DNA of 64,000 nucleotides from Pseudomonas borbori (GTDB taxonomy: Bacteria > Pseudomonadota > Gammaproteobacteria > Pseudomonadales > Pseudomonadaceae): assembly GCF_900115555.1 (NCBI RefSeq), contig NZ_FOWX01000020.1, forward strand, positions 1-64,000, written 5' to 3'. Below, one piece after another: positions 11,068 to 20,787 of this stretch. Each line of letters opens with the position of its first letter. Position 1 is the stretch's first letter. A program made the position numbers and the translations under genes. The notes under the pieces are model-generated. The model saw nothing but the letters and a program-made list of their open reading frames with translations. It ran no database searches and had not been told where the DNA came from.

Positions 11068-12042
11068 ATGCACCTCGATCCCGCGCGTGGCTACGACCTG
11101 ATTGGCGACATTCACGGTTGTGCACTGACCCTCGAGCGCTTGCTCGATAGCCTCGGTTATCGGTGCCAGGGTGGTGTCTGGCGTCATCCGCGGCGCATGG
11201 CGATTTTTCTCGGCGATCTGGTCGATCGTGGTCCGCGTATCCGTGAAGCCCTGCATCTGGTGCATGCCATGGTCCAGGCCGGCGAGGCGCTGTGCATCAT
11301 GGGCAACCACGAATACAACGCTCTCGGCTGGAGTACCCTGGCCGCGCCCGGCAGCGGCCAACACTATGTGCGCGAGCACACGCCGCGGCACGCGCGGCTG
11401 ATCAAGGAGACCCTGGAGCAGTTCGCCGCCTATCCCGCGGAATGGTCCGAGTTTCTCGCCTGGTTCTATGAGCTGCCGCTGTTCATCGACGCCGGGTATT
11501 TCCGTGTGGTGCATGCCTGTTGGGATAGCGATCTGATCGAGCCGTTGCGCGCGCAGTTCCCCGATGGCTGCATCGACGAGCACTTCCTCCAGGCCTCGGC
11601 CGTGCCGGGCAGTTTTGCCAATACCGCACTGGATCGACTGCTGCGCGGTACCGACATGCGCCTGCCGCACGGCTTGACCTTGACCAGTGGCGAGGGATTT
11701 ACCCGTGCGCATTTCCGTACCAAGTTCTGGGAGGAAGACCCGCAGACCTACGGCGATATCGTCTTCCAGCCCGATGCCCTGCCGGAACTGGCCGCGCAGA
11801 CGCCGCTGAGCGAACTGCAAAAAGACCAGTTGCTGCGCTATGGCGCCGATCAGCCACTGCTGTTCGTCGGCCACTACTGGCGTAGCGGTAAGCCGGCGCC
11901 GATCCGCCCCAACCTGGCCTGCCTGGATTACAGTGCGGTGATGTACGGCAAGCTGGTGGCCTATCGTCTGGATCAGGAAACGCGCCTGGATCCGCACAAG
12001 TTCGTCTGGGTCGACGTCCAGCGCCCGGAGGCTCCGCGGTGA
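11068..12042 (+). CDS. Calcineurin-like metallophosphoesterase
   Basis: The protein of 324 residues contains the full metallophosphoesterase signature: GDIHG (Asp14, His16), GDLVDRGP, GNHEYN, and later histidines in WDSD and VGHYW. These bind a dinuclear metal centre that hydrolyses phosphate esters. The arrangement resembles PrpE/bis(5'-nucleosyl)-tetraphosphatase relatives, but the substrate is not evident. Its ATG directly follows the nadK stop without a gap, and its own stop overlaps the glpG start, so it is translated with both. From memory the order is conserved in P. aeruginosa. Confidence 0.85.
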   Translation: MHLDPARGYDLIGDIHGCALTLERLLDSLGYRCQGGVWRHPRRMAIFLGDLVDRGPRIREALHLVHAMVQAGEALCIMGNHEYNALGWSTLAAPGSGQHYVREHTPRHARLIKETLEQFAAYPAEWSEFLAWFYELPLFIDAGYFRVVHACWDSDLIEPLRAQFPDGCIDEHFLQASAVPGSFANTALDRLLRGTDMRLPHGLTLTSGEGFTRAHFRTKFWEEDPQTYGDIVFQPDALPELAAQTPLSELQKDQLLRYGADQPLLFVGHYWRSGKPAPIRPNLACLDYSAVMYGKLVAYRLDQETRLDPHKFVWVDVQRPEAPR

Positions 12043-12893
12043 GTCCGGTTGCCGTCCTGCGTCTGCCGATCCAGGCCGATCTCAGCGGCTTTATTGCCCT
12101 GCTGCGGCGTTTGCAGGTACCGCACCGGGTCGCCGAGGAGGCTGGCGAACAGGTGCTCTGGGTCCCGGACGAATTGGCCGAGCAGGTGCGCGATCTGTAT
12201 CTGCGCTACCCGCAGGGCGATGCGGCGCTGCAGTCGCCTGCGTCGTCGCAGGCCGCGGCGGGCTTGGTCCGGCAGTTGCGCGCCAGCCCGCTGACGGCCA
12301 GCATGCTCGGACTGACCCTGCTGGTGGCCGCACTGACCGCGCTGGGCGACAATTTTGCGGCGATCCGCTGGTTGAGTTTCGTCGATTTCCGCATTCAGGG
12401 CGATTACATCTATTTCGCCTACCTGGCCGAGATGCTCGAAACGCGGCAGTGGTGGCGCCTGGTCACGCCGATGCTGATTCATTTCGGCCTGCTGCACCTG
12501 GCGATGAATGCGCTCTGGTACTGGGTGCTGGGGCGGCGCATCGAGGCGCGCCAGGGGCCATGGATGCTGCTCGGGCTGACGCTGCTGTTCAGCCTGGCCT
12601 CCAATCTGGCCCAGTACAGTTTTTCCGGGCCGGCCTTGTTCGGCGGCCTGTCCGGTGTGCTCTACGGCCTGTTGGGGCATTGCTGGCTGTTCCAGCGCCT
12701 GGCCCCCACGGCCGAGTATCAGCTGCCGCGGGGGGTGCTGGTGATGATGTTGGCCTGGCTGCTGATCTGCATGACCGGGATCTTCGAGCTGCTGCAGTTC
12801 GGCGCGATTGCCAATGCCGCCCATGTCGGCGGGCTGCTCGCCGGTTGCGTTACCGGTCTGCTCGGCGGCGTGTTGGCGCGCCAGCGCAGCTGA
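12039..12893 (+). CDS. glpG: Rhomboid intramembrane serine protease GlpG
   Basis: The 284-residue protein has a soluble N-terminal GlpG domain (about 1-85) followed by about six membrane helices. The catalytic dyad is Ser205 in GGLSGVLYG and His262 in AHVGGLLAG, aligned with E. coli Ser201 and His254; MNALWYW forms the oxyanion-side loop. It cleaves single-pass membrane proteins within the bilayer. The GTG start overlaps the metallophosphatase stop (GTGA), indicating coupling. Confidence 0.93.
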   Translation: MSPVAVLRLPIQADLSGFIALLRRLQVPHRVAEEAGEQVLWVPDELAEQVRDLYLRYPQGDAALQSPASSQAAAGLVRQLRASPLTASMLGLTLLVAALTALGDNFAAIRWLSFVDFRIQGDYIYFAYLAEMLETRQWWRLVTPMLIHFGLLHLAMNALWYWVLGRRIEARQGPWMLLGLTLLFSLASNLAQYSFSGPALFGGLSGVLYGLLGHCWLFQRLAPTAEYQLPRGVLVMMLAWLLICMTGIFELLQFGAIANAAHVGGLLAGCVTGLLGGVLARQRS

Positions 12894-12932
12894 CAGCCTG
12901 TTAAACTGCCGCATCGTATTTCGGAGGTAGCC

Positions 12933-13199
12933 ATGTCGTCCTTTCTCGAAGCAATCGAAAACATCACCCCGCAGATCTACCAGAGCCTGAAACTGGCGGT
13001 GGAAATCGGCAAATGGCCCGACGGGCGCAAGTTGTCCCTGGAACAGAAGGAACTCAGCATGCAGGCGCTGATCGCCTGGGAGTTGCAAAACCTCCCCGAG
13101 GAACAGCACACCGGCTACATGGGCGGCCAGGCCTGCGGCTCCAAGTCAAAGGCCAGCGCAGAGACCGAGCCGAATCCGCAGTTCAAGGCCCTGCACTGA
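12933..13199 (+). CDS. yeaC: YeaC family protein (DUF1315)
   Basis: This small 88-residue cytoplasmic protein starts after a clear GGAGG site. It matches the YeaC family through FLEAIENITPQIYQSLKLAV and WPDGRKLSLEQKELSMQALIAWE, followed by a GYMGG segment. No biochemical function is established that I know of. Its TGA overlaps the ATG of the next gene, so the two are co-translated. Confidence 0.88.
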   Translation: MSSFLEAIENITPQIYQSLKLAVEIGKWPDGRKLSLEQKELSMQALIAWELQNLPEEQHTGYMGGQACGSKSKASAETEPNPQFKALH

Positions 13200-14035
13200 T
13201 GGCCGAGTTGGCCCGCGGTGCCCTGAGCAAGATGGCGGCGCGCCTGGATGCGCCCGTGCAGTACGCCTTTCGCCTGGACGAGCAAGAGCTGGCGGTCAAC
13301 CCACTGCTCGGCAAGACCCTGCGCCTCGAGTACCTCGGCGCCATCCATTGCAGCCACTGCGGGCGCAAGACCAAGACCAGTTTCAGCCAAGGCTACTGCT
13401 ACCCCTGCATGCAGAAGCTGGCGCAGTGCGATATCTGCATCATGAGCCCGGAGCGCTGCCACTACGACGCCGGCACCTGCCGCGAGCCGAGTTGGGGCGA
13501 GCAGTTCTGCATGACCGACCATGTGGTCTACCTGGCCAACTCCTCGGGCGTGAAGGTCGGCATCACCCGCGCCACGCAGATTCCGACGCGCTGGATCGAT
13601 CAGGGCGCGAGCCAGGCCTTGCCGATCCTGCGGGTGGCGACCCGCCAGCAGTCGGGCCTGGTCGAAGACCTGCTGCGCACACAGGTCGCGGACAAGACCA
13701 ACTGGCGCGCCTTGCTCAAGGGCGACGCGTCGCCGGTCGACCTGCCGGCAGTTCGCGAGCAGTTGTTCGCCAGCTGCAGCGCCGGGCTCACCGAGTTGCA
13801 GCAACGCTTCGGCATTCAGGCGATTCAGCCGCTGAGCGACCAGCAGGCGCAGGACATCCGTTACCCGATCGAGGCCTACCCGGCGAAGATCAGCAGCTTC
13901 AATCTGGACAAGAACCCGATCGCCGAAGGGACCCTGCTCGGCGTCAAGGGCCAGTACCTGATGTTCGACACCGGCGTGATCAATATCCGCAAGTACACCG
14001 CTTATCAGTTGGCCATCCACCAGATCGCCGCCTGA
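13199..14035 (+). CDS. DUF2797 zinc-ribbon protein
   Basis: The ATG that overlaps the yeaC stop gives 278 residues. The N-terminal third holds a cysteine array (CSHCGRK, CYPCMQKLAQCDIC, GTC and FCMTDH) that is expected to bind zinc. The central part has LANSSGVKVGITRATQIPTRWIDQGA, a segment resembling GIY-YIG nucleases (VGITR followed by a downstream Arg), and a C-terminal beta-rich region. Function is unproven; nucleic-acid binding is an inference from the zinc ribbon and the GIY-like segment. Confidence 0.85.
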   Translation: MAELARGALSKMAARLDAPVQYAFRLDEQELAVNPLLGKTLRLEYLGAIHCSHCGRKTKTSFSQGYCYPCMQKLAQCDICIMSPERCHYDAGTCREPSWGEQFCMTDHVVYLANSSGVKVGITRATQIPTRWIDQGASQALPILRVATRQQSGLVEDLLRTQVADKTNWRALLKGDASPVDLPAVREQLFASCSAGLTELQQRFGIQAIQPLSDQQAQDIRYPIEAYPAKISSFNLDKNPIAEGTLLGVKGQYLMFDTGVINIRKYTAYQLAIHQIAA

Positions 14036-14089
14036 CCACCACTTGCAGCCTGAAGCTTGCCGCTTGAAGCTGCCGCGAAGAGGCCTCCC

Positions 14090-16750
14090 ATGCGCACCGA
14101 ACAGCCGAAGATGATCTACCTCAAGGACTATCAGGCACCGGACTACCTGATCGACGAGACGCACCTGACCTTCGAGTTGTTCGAGGATCACAGCCTGGTC
14201 CACGCGCAACTGGTGATGCGCCGCAACCCCGAGCGCGACACCAAGGAGCTACCGCGGCTGGTGCTGGATGGCCAGGAGCTGGAATTGTTGTCGCTGTCCA
14301 TGGATGGTCAGCAGTTGAGCGCCGCGGCCTATCAAGTGAGCGACAGCCACCTGAGCCTGCAACCGAAGAGCGCCAGCTTCGTCATCGACAGCAGCGTGCG
14401 CATCCACCCGGAGCGCAATACCGCCCTGGAAGGCCTGTACAAGTCCGGCAGCATGTTCTGCACCCAATGCGAGGCCGAGGGTTTCCGCAAGATCACCTAC
14501 TACCTCGACCGCCCGGACGTGATGAGCAAGTTCACCACCACGGTCAGCGCCGAGCAGCACAGCTACCCGGTGCTGCTGTCCAACGGCAACCCGATTGCCA
14601 GCGGCCCGGAGGAAGGCGGCCGGCACTGGGCGACCTGGGAGGATCCGTTCAAGAAGCCGGCCTACCTGTTCGCCCTGGTCGCCGGCGACCTCTGGTGCGT
14701 GGAAGATACCTTCACCACCCTGAGCGAGCGGGAAGTGGCGCTGCGCATCTACGTCGAACCGGAGAACATCGACAAGTGCCAGCACGCCATGGACAGCCTG
14801 AAGAAGTCGATGAAGTGGGACGAAGAGGTCTATGGTCGCGAGTACGACCTGGACATCTTCATGATAGTCGCGGTCAACGACTTCAACATGGGCGCCATGG
14901 AGAACAAGGGTCTCAACATCTTCAACTCCAGCTGCGTACTGGCCAAGGCCGAGACCGCCACCGATGCCGCCCACCAGCGGGTCGAAGCGGTGGTGGCCCA
15001 CGAGTACTTCCACAACTGGTCGGGCAACCGGGTGACCTGCCGCGACTGGTTCCAGCTGTCGCTCAAAGAAGGCTTCACCGTATTCCGCGATGCCGAGTTC
15101 AGCGCCGACATGAACTCGCGCACGGTCAAGCGCATCGAGGACGTGGCCTACCTGCGCACTCACCAGTTTGCCGAGGATGCCGGCCCCATGGCCCATCCGG
15201 TGCGTCCCGAGTCCTTCATGGAGATTTCCAACTTCTATACCCTGACCGTCTACGAGAAGGGTTCGGAAGTGGTGCGCATGATCCGCACCCTGCTCGGCGA
15301 CGCGGGCTTTCGCCAGGGCAGTGATCTGTACTTCGCGCGCCACGATGGCCAGGCGGTAACCTGCGACGATTTCATCAAGGCCATGGAAGACGCCAATGGC
15401 GTCGATCTGACTCAGTTCAAGCGCTGGTACAGCCAGGGCGGCACGCCGCGTCTGGCCGTCAGCGAGGCCTACGATGCCGCCGCCAAGACCTACAGCCTGA
15501 GCTTCCGCCAGAGCTGTCCGGCCACGCCGGGGCAGCGCGAGAAGTTGCCCTTCGTCATCCCGGTCGAGCTGGGCCTGCTGGACGGACAGGGCGGCGAGAT
15601 GCCGTTGCGCCTGGCGGGCGAGGCGAGCGCCGGTGGTACGTCGCGGGTGCTCTCGATCAGCGAGGCCGAGCAGCTGGTGACCTTTGTCGATGTGACCGAG
15701 CGGCCGCTGCCGTCCTTGCTGCGCGGCTTCTCGGCGCCGGTCAAGCTGAGCTTCCCTTACAGCCGCGATCAGTTGATGTTCCTCATGCAGCACGACAGCG
15801 ACGGCTTCAATCGCTGGGAGGCCGGCCAGCAACTGTCGGTGCAGGTCCTGCAGGAGTTGATCGGCCAGCATCGGCGCGGCGAGACGCTGGCCATGGACCA
15901 GCGCCTGGTCAGCGCCCTGCGTGCGGTGCTGGAGAATCAGGCGCTGGACCAGGCCATGGTCGCCGAGATGCTCTCCCTGCCGGGCGAGGCCTACCTGAGC
16001 GAGATCAGCGAGGTGGCCGATGTCGATGCCATCCATGCGGCGCGCGAATTCGCCCGCACCCAGTTGGCCGAGGCCCTGTTCGAGCCGCTGTGGCAGCGTT
16101 ACCAGGCCAACCGCGCGATCTCCCGCGGCAGCGCCTATGTCGCCGAGGCCGAACATTTCGCCCGGCGCAGCCTGCAGAACATCGCCCTGTCCTACCTGAT
16201 GCTCGGCGCCAAGCCCGAGGTGTTGGCCGCCTGCCTGGAGCAGTTCGAGGTGTGCGACAACATGACCGAGCGCCTGGCGGCGTTGGCAGTGTTGGTCAAC
16301 TCCTCGTTCGATGAGGAGAAGGCCAAGGCTTTGGCCAGCTTTGCCGATTTCTTCAAGGACAACCCCCTGGTCATGGACCAGTGGTTCAGCGTGCAGGCGG
16401 CCTGCAGCCTGCCGGGCGGCCTGGCGCGGGTACAGCAGCTGATGGCGCACCCGGCCTTCACCCTGAAGAACCCGAACAAGGTGCGCGCCCTGATCGGGGC
16501 GTTCAGCGGGCAGAACCCGGTCAACTTCCATCAGGCCGACGGCAGCGGCTACCGCTTCCTGGCCGATCAGGTGATCACCCTCAATGCCCTCAACCCGCAA
16601 ATCGCCTCGCGCCTGCTCGGGCCGCTGACCCGCTGGGGCAAATACGATGACGCGCGTCAGGCCCTGATGAAGGCCGAACTGGAACGGATTCTCGCGTCTG
16701 GCGAGCTGTCCAGCGATGTCTATGAGGTGGTCAGCAAAAGCCTCGCCTGA
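14090..16750 (+). CDS. pepN: Aminopeptidase N
   Basis: This M1 metallopeptidase of 886 residues trims N-terminal residues from peptides in the cytoplasm. The zinc site is His304-Glu305-x2-His308 with Glu327 as third ligand, and the substrate-binding GAMEN motif is residues 268-272. The length and the C-terminal helical domain match E. coli PepN. I took the start MRTEQPKMIYLKDYQ after GAGGCC because the extra upstream codons are not family-like. About 55 bases separate it from the DUF2797 gene. Downstream is a REP-rich gap. Confidence 0.96.
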   Translation: MRTEQPKMIYLKDYQAPDYLIDETHLTFELFEDHSLVHAQLVMRRNPERDTKELPRLVLDGQELELLSLSMDGQQLSAAAYQVSDSHLSLQPKSASFVIDSSVRIHPERNTALEGLYKSGSMFCTQCEAEGFRKITYYLDRPDVMSKFTTTVSAEQHSYPVLLSNGNPIASGPEEGGRHWATWEDPFKKPAYLFALVAGDLWCVEDTFTTLSEREVALRIYVEPENIDKCQHAMDSLKKSMKWDEEVYGREYDLDIFMIVAVNDFNMGAMENKGLNIFNSSCVLAKAETATDAAHQRVEAVVAHEYFHNWSGNRVTCRDWFQLSLKEGFTVFRDAEFSADMNSRTVKRIEDVAYLRTHQFAEDAGPMAHPVRPESFMEISNFYTLTVYEKGSEVVRMIRTLLGDAGFRQGSDLYFARHDGQAVTCDDFIKAMEDANGVDLTQFKRWYSQGGTPRLAVSEAYDAAAKTYSLSFRQSCPATPGQREKLPFVIPVELGLLDGQGGEMPLRLAGEASAGGTSRVLSISEAEQLVTFVDVTERPLPSLLRGFSAPVKLSFPYSRDQLMFLMQHDSDGFNRWEAGQQLSVQVLQELIGQHRRGETLAMDQRLVSALRAVLENQALDQAMVAEMLSLPGEAYLSEISEVADVDAIHAAREFARTQLAEALFEPLWQRYQANRAISRGSAYVAEAEHFARRSLQNIALSYLMLGAKPEVLAACLEQFEVCDNMTERLAALAVLVNSSFDEEKAKALASFADFFKDNPLVMDQWFSVQAACSLPGGLARVQQLMAHPAFTLKNPNKVRALIGAFSGQNPVNFHQADGSGYRFLADQVITLNALNPQIASRLLGPLTRWGKYDDARQALMKAELERILASGELSSDVYEVVSKSLA

Positions 16751-16814
16751 CAGCTGCGGTGCCTCCCTGGTGTCGCGTCAGCGTTGAACTGTCGGAATGC
16801 GGTGCTTGCTGCTT

Positions 16815-16938
16815 TTGTAGGAGCACGCCATGCGTGCGATCGATGTTCCGGCTACCGCCGGTTTCGCAGGCATGGCCAGCTCCTACAAGCACGCCATGCG
16901 TGCGATCGTGATGCTCCACTACTGCCGGTTTCGCAGGC
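16815..16938. repeat. Two adjacent REP-like repeats
   Basis: The 20-base word GCACGCCATGCGTGCGATCG occurs at 16823 and again at 16889, 66 bases apart, each followed by GCCGGTTTCGCAGGC. The arms TTGTAGGAGC (16815) and GCTCCTACAA (16879) are perfect complements and can form the stem of a REP-type element. The surrounding 16751-17216 gap holds no convincing gene; from 17100 onward it carries the promoter region of the YCF48 gene. Confidence 0.75.
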
Positions 16939-17135
16939 GCGCCCACGCAAAGCGACAGATGATTGGTGTCGCGACAGCGTTGAAATTTCGGCAGCCCGCG
17001 TCGTCTCAGTACAGGCCGATGTTCGTGTAGTGTTGGCAAAAGGCCGCTACAGTGAGGGTGGCCTTTGCACATCAGTGCGTCGAGCAAGCGGTCAAGCTCG
17101 CGGCTCGGCCTTAACAAAACATAACGTCACGCCGA

Positions 17136-17165
17136 TTGTCAGGCCTTTCGAAAGCTCGCTAGCAT
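17136..17165 (+). promoter_or_regulatory. Putative promoter of the YCF48/MMPL pair
   Basis: TTGTCA (17136-17141) and TAGCAT (17160-17165) are separated by 18 bases, about 50 bases before the ATG. The match is moderate and was judged by eye. Confidence 0.35.
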
Positions 17166-17216
17166 AGCCGGTCTGCTAAAAAGCAGGACCACCGATAACA
17201 ACAAGGGGGAAGGTAT

Positions 17217-18299
17217 ATGAGTGAGCCCGTCATGCGGCGCACCCGGGCCGGTCTGTTCAACGCACCGGCGTTGCGCTTCTACTCGCCGCTGGCTAAAGCG
17301 CTCTCGCTCTGCAGTGTGCTGTCCATTGTGATTTTCGCTGCCGCGCCATTGCAGGCGCAAACCGCCGCCGACTCAACCGTCCGTTACTCGATCGAATCGC
17401 CGAAAGCAGTGGAAAAGCTGCTGCTGGACGTCACCCGCGTCGGTCAGCGCCTGGTAGTTGTGGGCGATCGTGGTCATATCCTCTACTCCGACGACAACGG
17501 CGCCAGCTGGATCCAGGCCAAGGTGCCGACCCGGCAGATGCTCACAGCGGTGTTCTTTGTCGATGATCAGCACGGCTGGGCGGTCGGCCACGATGCGTTG
17601 ATTCTCGCCAGTAACGATGGCGGTGCTACCTGGGTCAAGCAGTTCGAAGACCTGGAGCGCGAGGCGCCGATGCTCGACGTCTGGTTCAGGGATCGCAACA
17701 ACGGTTATGCCGTAGGCGCCTACGGCGCGCTGCTGGAAACCACCGATGGTGGGGCGAACTGGGAAGATGTCAGCGAGCGCCTGGATAACGAAGACGGTTA
17801 TCACCTCAACGCCATAGTTGCAGTCAAGGATTCCGGGCTATTCATCGTCGGCGAACTGGGTGGCATGTTCCGTTCGGCCGATTGGGGGCAAACCTGGGAG
17901 ACCGTCCAGGGGCCCTACGAGGGTTCACTGTTTGGCGCTCTGGGTACCAGCGAGCCCGGCAGTCTGTTGGCCTATGGCTTGCGCGGCCACCTGTTCCGTT
18001 CCGCCGATTTCGGTGACAGCTGGCAGCAGATCGAGCTGAATACCCCGAATAACGGCCCGCTGGAGTTCGGCCTGGCCGATGGCAACCTGCTGGCCGATGG
18101 CTCGGTCGTGGTGGTCGGGCATGGCGGCACCGTGCTGAAAAGCAGCGATGGCGGGCGTGTCTTCAGCCTGCTCAATCGCGTCGACCGGCTCTCGCTGGCG
18201 GGCGTCACTGCACTGGATAACGGCAACCTGATTCTGGTGGGGCAGGGCGGCGTCCACGTCGCTTCGCCGACTGGCGCTGGTCTGGGCCAACAACAATAA
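17217..18299 (+). CDS. Exported YCF48-like beta-propeller protein
   Basis: The 360-residue protein has a long N-terminal signal segment (hydrophobic core near residues 28-44, then LQAQT), so it is probably periplasmic. Repeated blocks such as VVGDRGHILYSDDNGASW, AVGHDALILASNDGGATW and AVGAYGALLETTDGGANW are BNR/YCF48 propeller blades. Such proteins act as assembly factors or scaffolds rather than enzymes. It lies 15 bases before an MMPL transporter gene, and this pairing recurs in pseudomonads from memory, so it is likely an accessory of that transporter. Confidence 0.88.
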   Translation: MSEPVMRRTRAGLFNAPALRFYSPLAKALSLCSVLSIVIFAAAPLQAQTAADSTVRYSIESPKAVEKLLLDVTRVGQRLVVVGDRGHILYSDDNGASWIQAKVPTRQMLTAVFFVDDQHGWAVGHDALILASNDGGATWVKQFEDLEREAPMLDVWFRDRNNGYAVGAYGALLETTDGGANWEDVSERLDNEDGYHLNAIVAVKDSGLFIVGELGGMFRSADWGQTWETVQGPYEGSLFGALGTSEPGSLLAYGLRGHLFRSADFGDSWQQIELNTPNNGPLEFGLADGNLLADGSVVVVGHGGTVLKSSDGGRVFSLLNRVDRLSLAGVTALDNGNLILVGQGGVHVASPTGAGLGQQQ

Positions 18300-18314
18300 G
18301 CCGGGAGAGTTTGC

Positions 18315-20669
18315 ATGAGTAAGCATCAACACCAACCAGCGTCTGTCCTCGAACGGCTGATCTTCAATAATCGTCCGGCCGTGATTGTGCTGTGCCTGCT
18401 GATCAGTGTTTTTCTGTTCTATCAGGCTGCTCAGGTGCGTCCACAAACCAGCTTCGAGAAGATGATCCCGCTGGGGCATCCCTATATCCAGAAGATGCTC
18501 GAGCACCGCAATGACCTGGCCAACCTGGGCAACACCGTGCGCATCTCGGTGGAGGCGGTCGAGGGCGACATCTTCAGCAAGGAGTACATGGAGACGCTGC
18601 GTCAGATCAACGACGAAGTGTTCTACATTCCCGGTGTCGATCGTTCCGGCTTGAAATCGCTGTGGAGTCCGAGCGTACGCTGGACCGAGGTGACCGAAGA
18701 GGGCTTCGCCGGCGGCGAGGTGATTCCGCAGACCTACGACGGCTCGTCCGACAGCCTTGAGGATTTGCGCAGCAATATCCTCAAGTCCGGGCAGATCGGT
18801 CGGCTGGTGGCCAACAACTTCAAGTCGAGCATCGTCGATGTGCCGCTGCTGGAGTCCTATCCGGACCCTGAGGACCAGAGCAAGCTGATCCCGCTGGATT
18901 ACCAGAAATTCTCCCACGAGCTGGAAGAGAAGATTCGCGAGAAGTACCAGGCGCAGAATCCCAACGTCAAGGTGCACATTATCGGTTTCGCCAAGAAAGT
19001 CGGCGACCTGATCGATGGTCTGGTCGGTGTGGCCTTGTTCTTTGCCGTGGCCATCGGCATCACCTTCGCCCTGCTGTTGTGGTTCACCCATTGCTTCAAG
19101 AGCACCCTGGCGGTAGTCGTCACCACCCTGATCGCGGTGATCTGGCAGTTGGGCTTGCTGCATACCCTGGGCTTCGGCCTGGATCCCTATTCGATGCTGG
19201 TGCCGTTCCTGGTGTTCGCCATCGGTATCTCCCATGGGGTGCAGAAGATCAACGGCATCGCCATGGCCTCGGGGGAGGCGACGAGCCCGTTGGTGGCCGC
19301 GCGCATGGCGTTCCGTCAGCTGTTCATTCCCGGCTTGGTCGCCTTGTTGTCGGATGCGGTCGGCTTCATTACCTTGCTGCTGATCGATATCGGCGTGATC
19401 CGCGAGCTGGCCATCGGCGCATCTGTGGGCGTGGCGGTGATCATCCTGACCAACCTGATCCTGCTGCCGGTGATGATTTCCTATATCGGCATCAGCAAGA
19501 AGGCGGTCAAGATCAGCCGTGAAGAGGCGGCCAAGGATCATCCGCTGTGGCGTCTGATTTCCAACTTCGCCCACCCGATGGTGGCGCCGGTGTCCGTGCT
19601 GATTGCCGTGGTGGCCCTGGCTGGTGGCGTCTGGTATGGCCAGAACCTGAAGATCGGCGACCTCGATCAGGGCGCGCCCGAGCTGCACCCGGACTCGCGC
19701 TACAACCTGGACAATGACTTCGTCATCCGCAACTACTCGACCAGTTCCGATGTGCTGGTGGTGATGGTCAAGACCGCTTCGGAAGGCTGTTCGACCTACC
19801 AGACCCTGGCGGCCATGGACGAGCTGATGTGGACGATGGAAAACACCGAGGGCGTGCAGTCGGCCATCTCCATGGTTTCGGTGTCGCGTCAGGTGATCAA
19901 GGGCATGAACGAGGGCAACCTGAAATGGGAAACCCTGTCGCGCAACCAGGACGTGCTGAACAACTCGATTGCGCGTGCCGACGGTCTGTACAACGCCGAT
20001 TGTTCGGTGGCGCCGGTGCTGGTGTTCCTCAACGACCACAAGGCGGAAACCCTGGAACGGGCGGTCGCAGTGGCCGAAGACTTCGCCAAGCAAACCAACA
20101 AGGACGGCCTGGAGTTCATCCTGGCGGCCGGTAACGCCGGTATCGAAGCGGCCACCAACGAGGTGATCGCCGCGTCCGAGACCACCATGCTGGTGGCGGT
20201 CTATCTCGCCGTGAGCTTCATGTGTCTGCTGACCTTCCGCTCGATTGCCGCCACCCTCTGCGTGATTCTGCCGCTGGTGTTGACCTCGGTACTGGGCAAC
20301 GCGCTGATGGCCTACATGGGCATCGGGGTCAAGGTGGCGACCCTGCCGGTGATCGCCCTGGGCGTGGGCATCGGTGTCGACTACGGCATCTATATCTACA
20401 GCCGTATGGAAACCTACCTGCGCCTGGGGCTGTCGTTGCAGGAGGCCTATTATCAGACCCTCAAGTCGACCGGTAAGGCCGTGCTGTTCACCGGCGTGTG
20501 CCTGGCGATCGGGGTGGCGACCTGGATCTTCTCGGCGATCAAGTTCCAGGCCGACATGGGCCTGATGCTGACCTTCATGTTCCTCTGGAACATGATCGGC
20601 GCGATCTGGCTGCTGCCGGCACTGGCACGCTTCCTGATCAACCCGGAGAAGCTGCGCAACCAGGCCTGA
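18315..20669 (+). CDS. RND superfamily MMPL-type exporter
   Basis: The 784-residue inner-membrane protein has the RND plan of two repeats: a transmembrane helix near residues 25-40, a large periplasmic loop, then five to six helices (about 235-395), with the same pattern repeated in the C-terminal half. Motifs LVPFLVFAIGISHGVQKINGI and VIALGVGIGVDYGIYIYSR match the helix-4 signatures of MMPL/HpnN-like transporters of lipids or hydrophobic molecules. A GGGAGAG-like site precedes the ATG. It is presumably co-transcribed with the YCF48 gene. The substrate is unknown. A terminator lies beyond it, inside the mobile island. Confidence 0.9.
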   Translation: MSKHQHQPASVLERLIFNNRPAVIVLCLLISVFLFYQAAQVRPQTSFEKMIPLGHPYIQKMLEHRNDLANLGNTVRISVEAVEGDIFSKEYMETLRQINDEVFYIPGVDRSGLKSLWSPSVRWTEVTEEGFAGGEVIPQTYDGSSDSLEDLRSNILKSGQIGRLVANNFKSSIVDVPLLESYPDPEDQSKLIPLDYQKFSHELEEKIREKYQAQNPNVKVHIIGFAKKVGDLIDGLVGVALFFAVAIGITFALLLWFTHCFKSTLAVVVTTLIAVIWQLGLLHTLGFGLDPYSMLVPFLVFAIGISHGVQKINGIAMASGEATSPLVAARMAFRQLFIPGLVALLSDAVGFITLLLIDIGVIRELAIGASVGVAVIILTNLILLPVMISYIGISKKAVKISREEAAKDHPLWRLISNFAHPMVAPVSVLIAVVALAGGVWYGQNLKIGDLDQGAPELHPDSRYNLDNDFVIRNYSTSSDVLVVMVKTASEGCSTYQTLAAMDELMWTMENTEGVQSAISMVSVSRQVIKGMNEGNLKWETLSRNQDVLNNSIARADGLYNADCSVAPVLVFLNDHKAETLERAVAVAEDFAKQTNKDGLEFILAAGNAGIEAATNEVIAASETTMLVAVYLAVSFMCLLTFRSIAATLCVILPLVLTSVLGNALMAYMGIGVKVATLPVIALGVGIGVDYGIYIYSRMETYLRLGLSLQEAYYQTLKSTGKAVLFTGVCLAIGVATWIFSAIKFQADMGLMLTFMFLWNMIGAIWLLPALARFLINPEKLRNQA

Positions 20670-20687
20670 CAGCCAGGCGCAGCACTG

Positions 20688-20734
20688 AAAAACCGCGACC
20701 TTTAGTTCTTTGCAGCGACTAAGGATGTACTAAA
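20688..20734 (+). repeat. Left terminal inverted repeat of the GMT island
   Basis: The outer 13 bases AAAAACCGCGACC are perfectly complementary to the right end. Conserved patches CTTT-CAGC and GTACTAAA follow further in. Short TTTAGT (20701) and ACTAAA (20729) arms may be recombinase-binding sites. Confidence 0.7.
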
Positions 20735-20743
20735 TCTACCAAC

Positions 20744-20768
20744 AGCCCTCGCCAAGAGGGCTTTTTTT
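20744..20768 (+). terminator. Rho-independent terminator at the left edge of the island
   Basis: AGCCCTC, a five-base loop and GAGGGCT form a perfect seven-pair stem followed by seven T residues. It would stop read-through from the chromosomal MMPL gene into the island operon. Confidence 0.85.
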
Positions 20769-20787
20769 CGCAATTTTCATATTAATA

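Noticed and set aside
14249..16600. 783-codon open frame antisense to pepN
   Set aside because: It mirrors pepN codon structure, is His/Gln/Leu-rich without motifs and lacks a ribosome-binding site.
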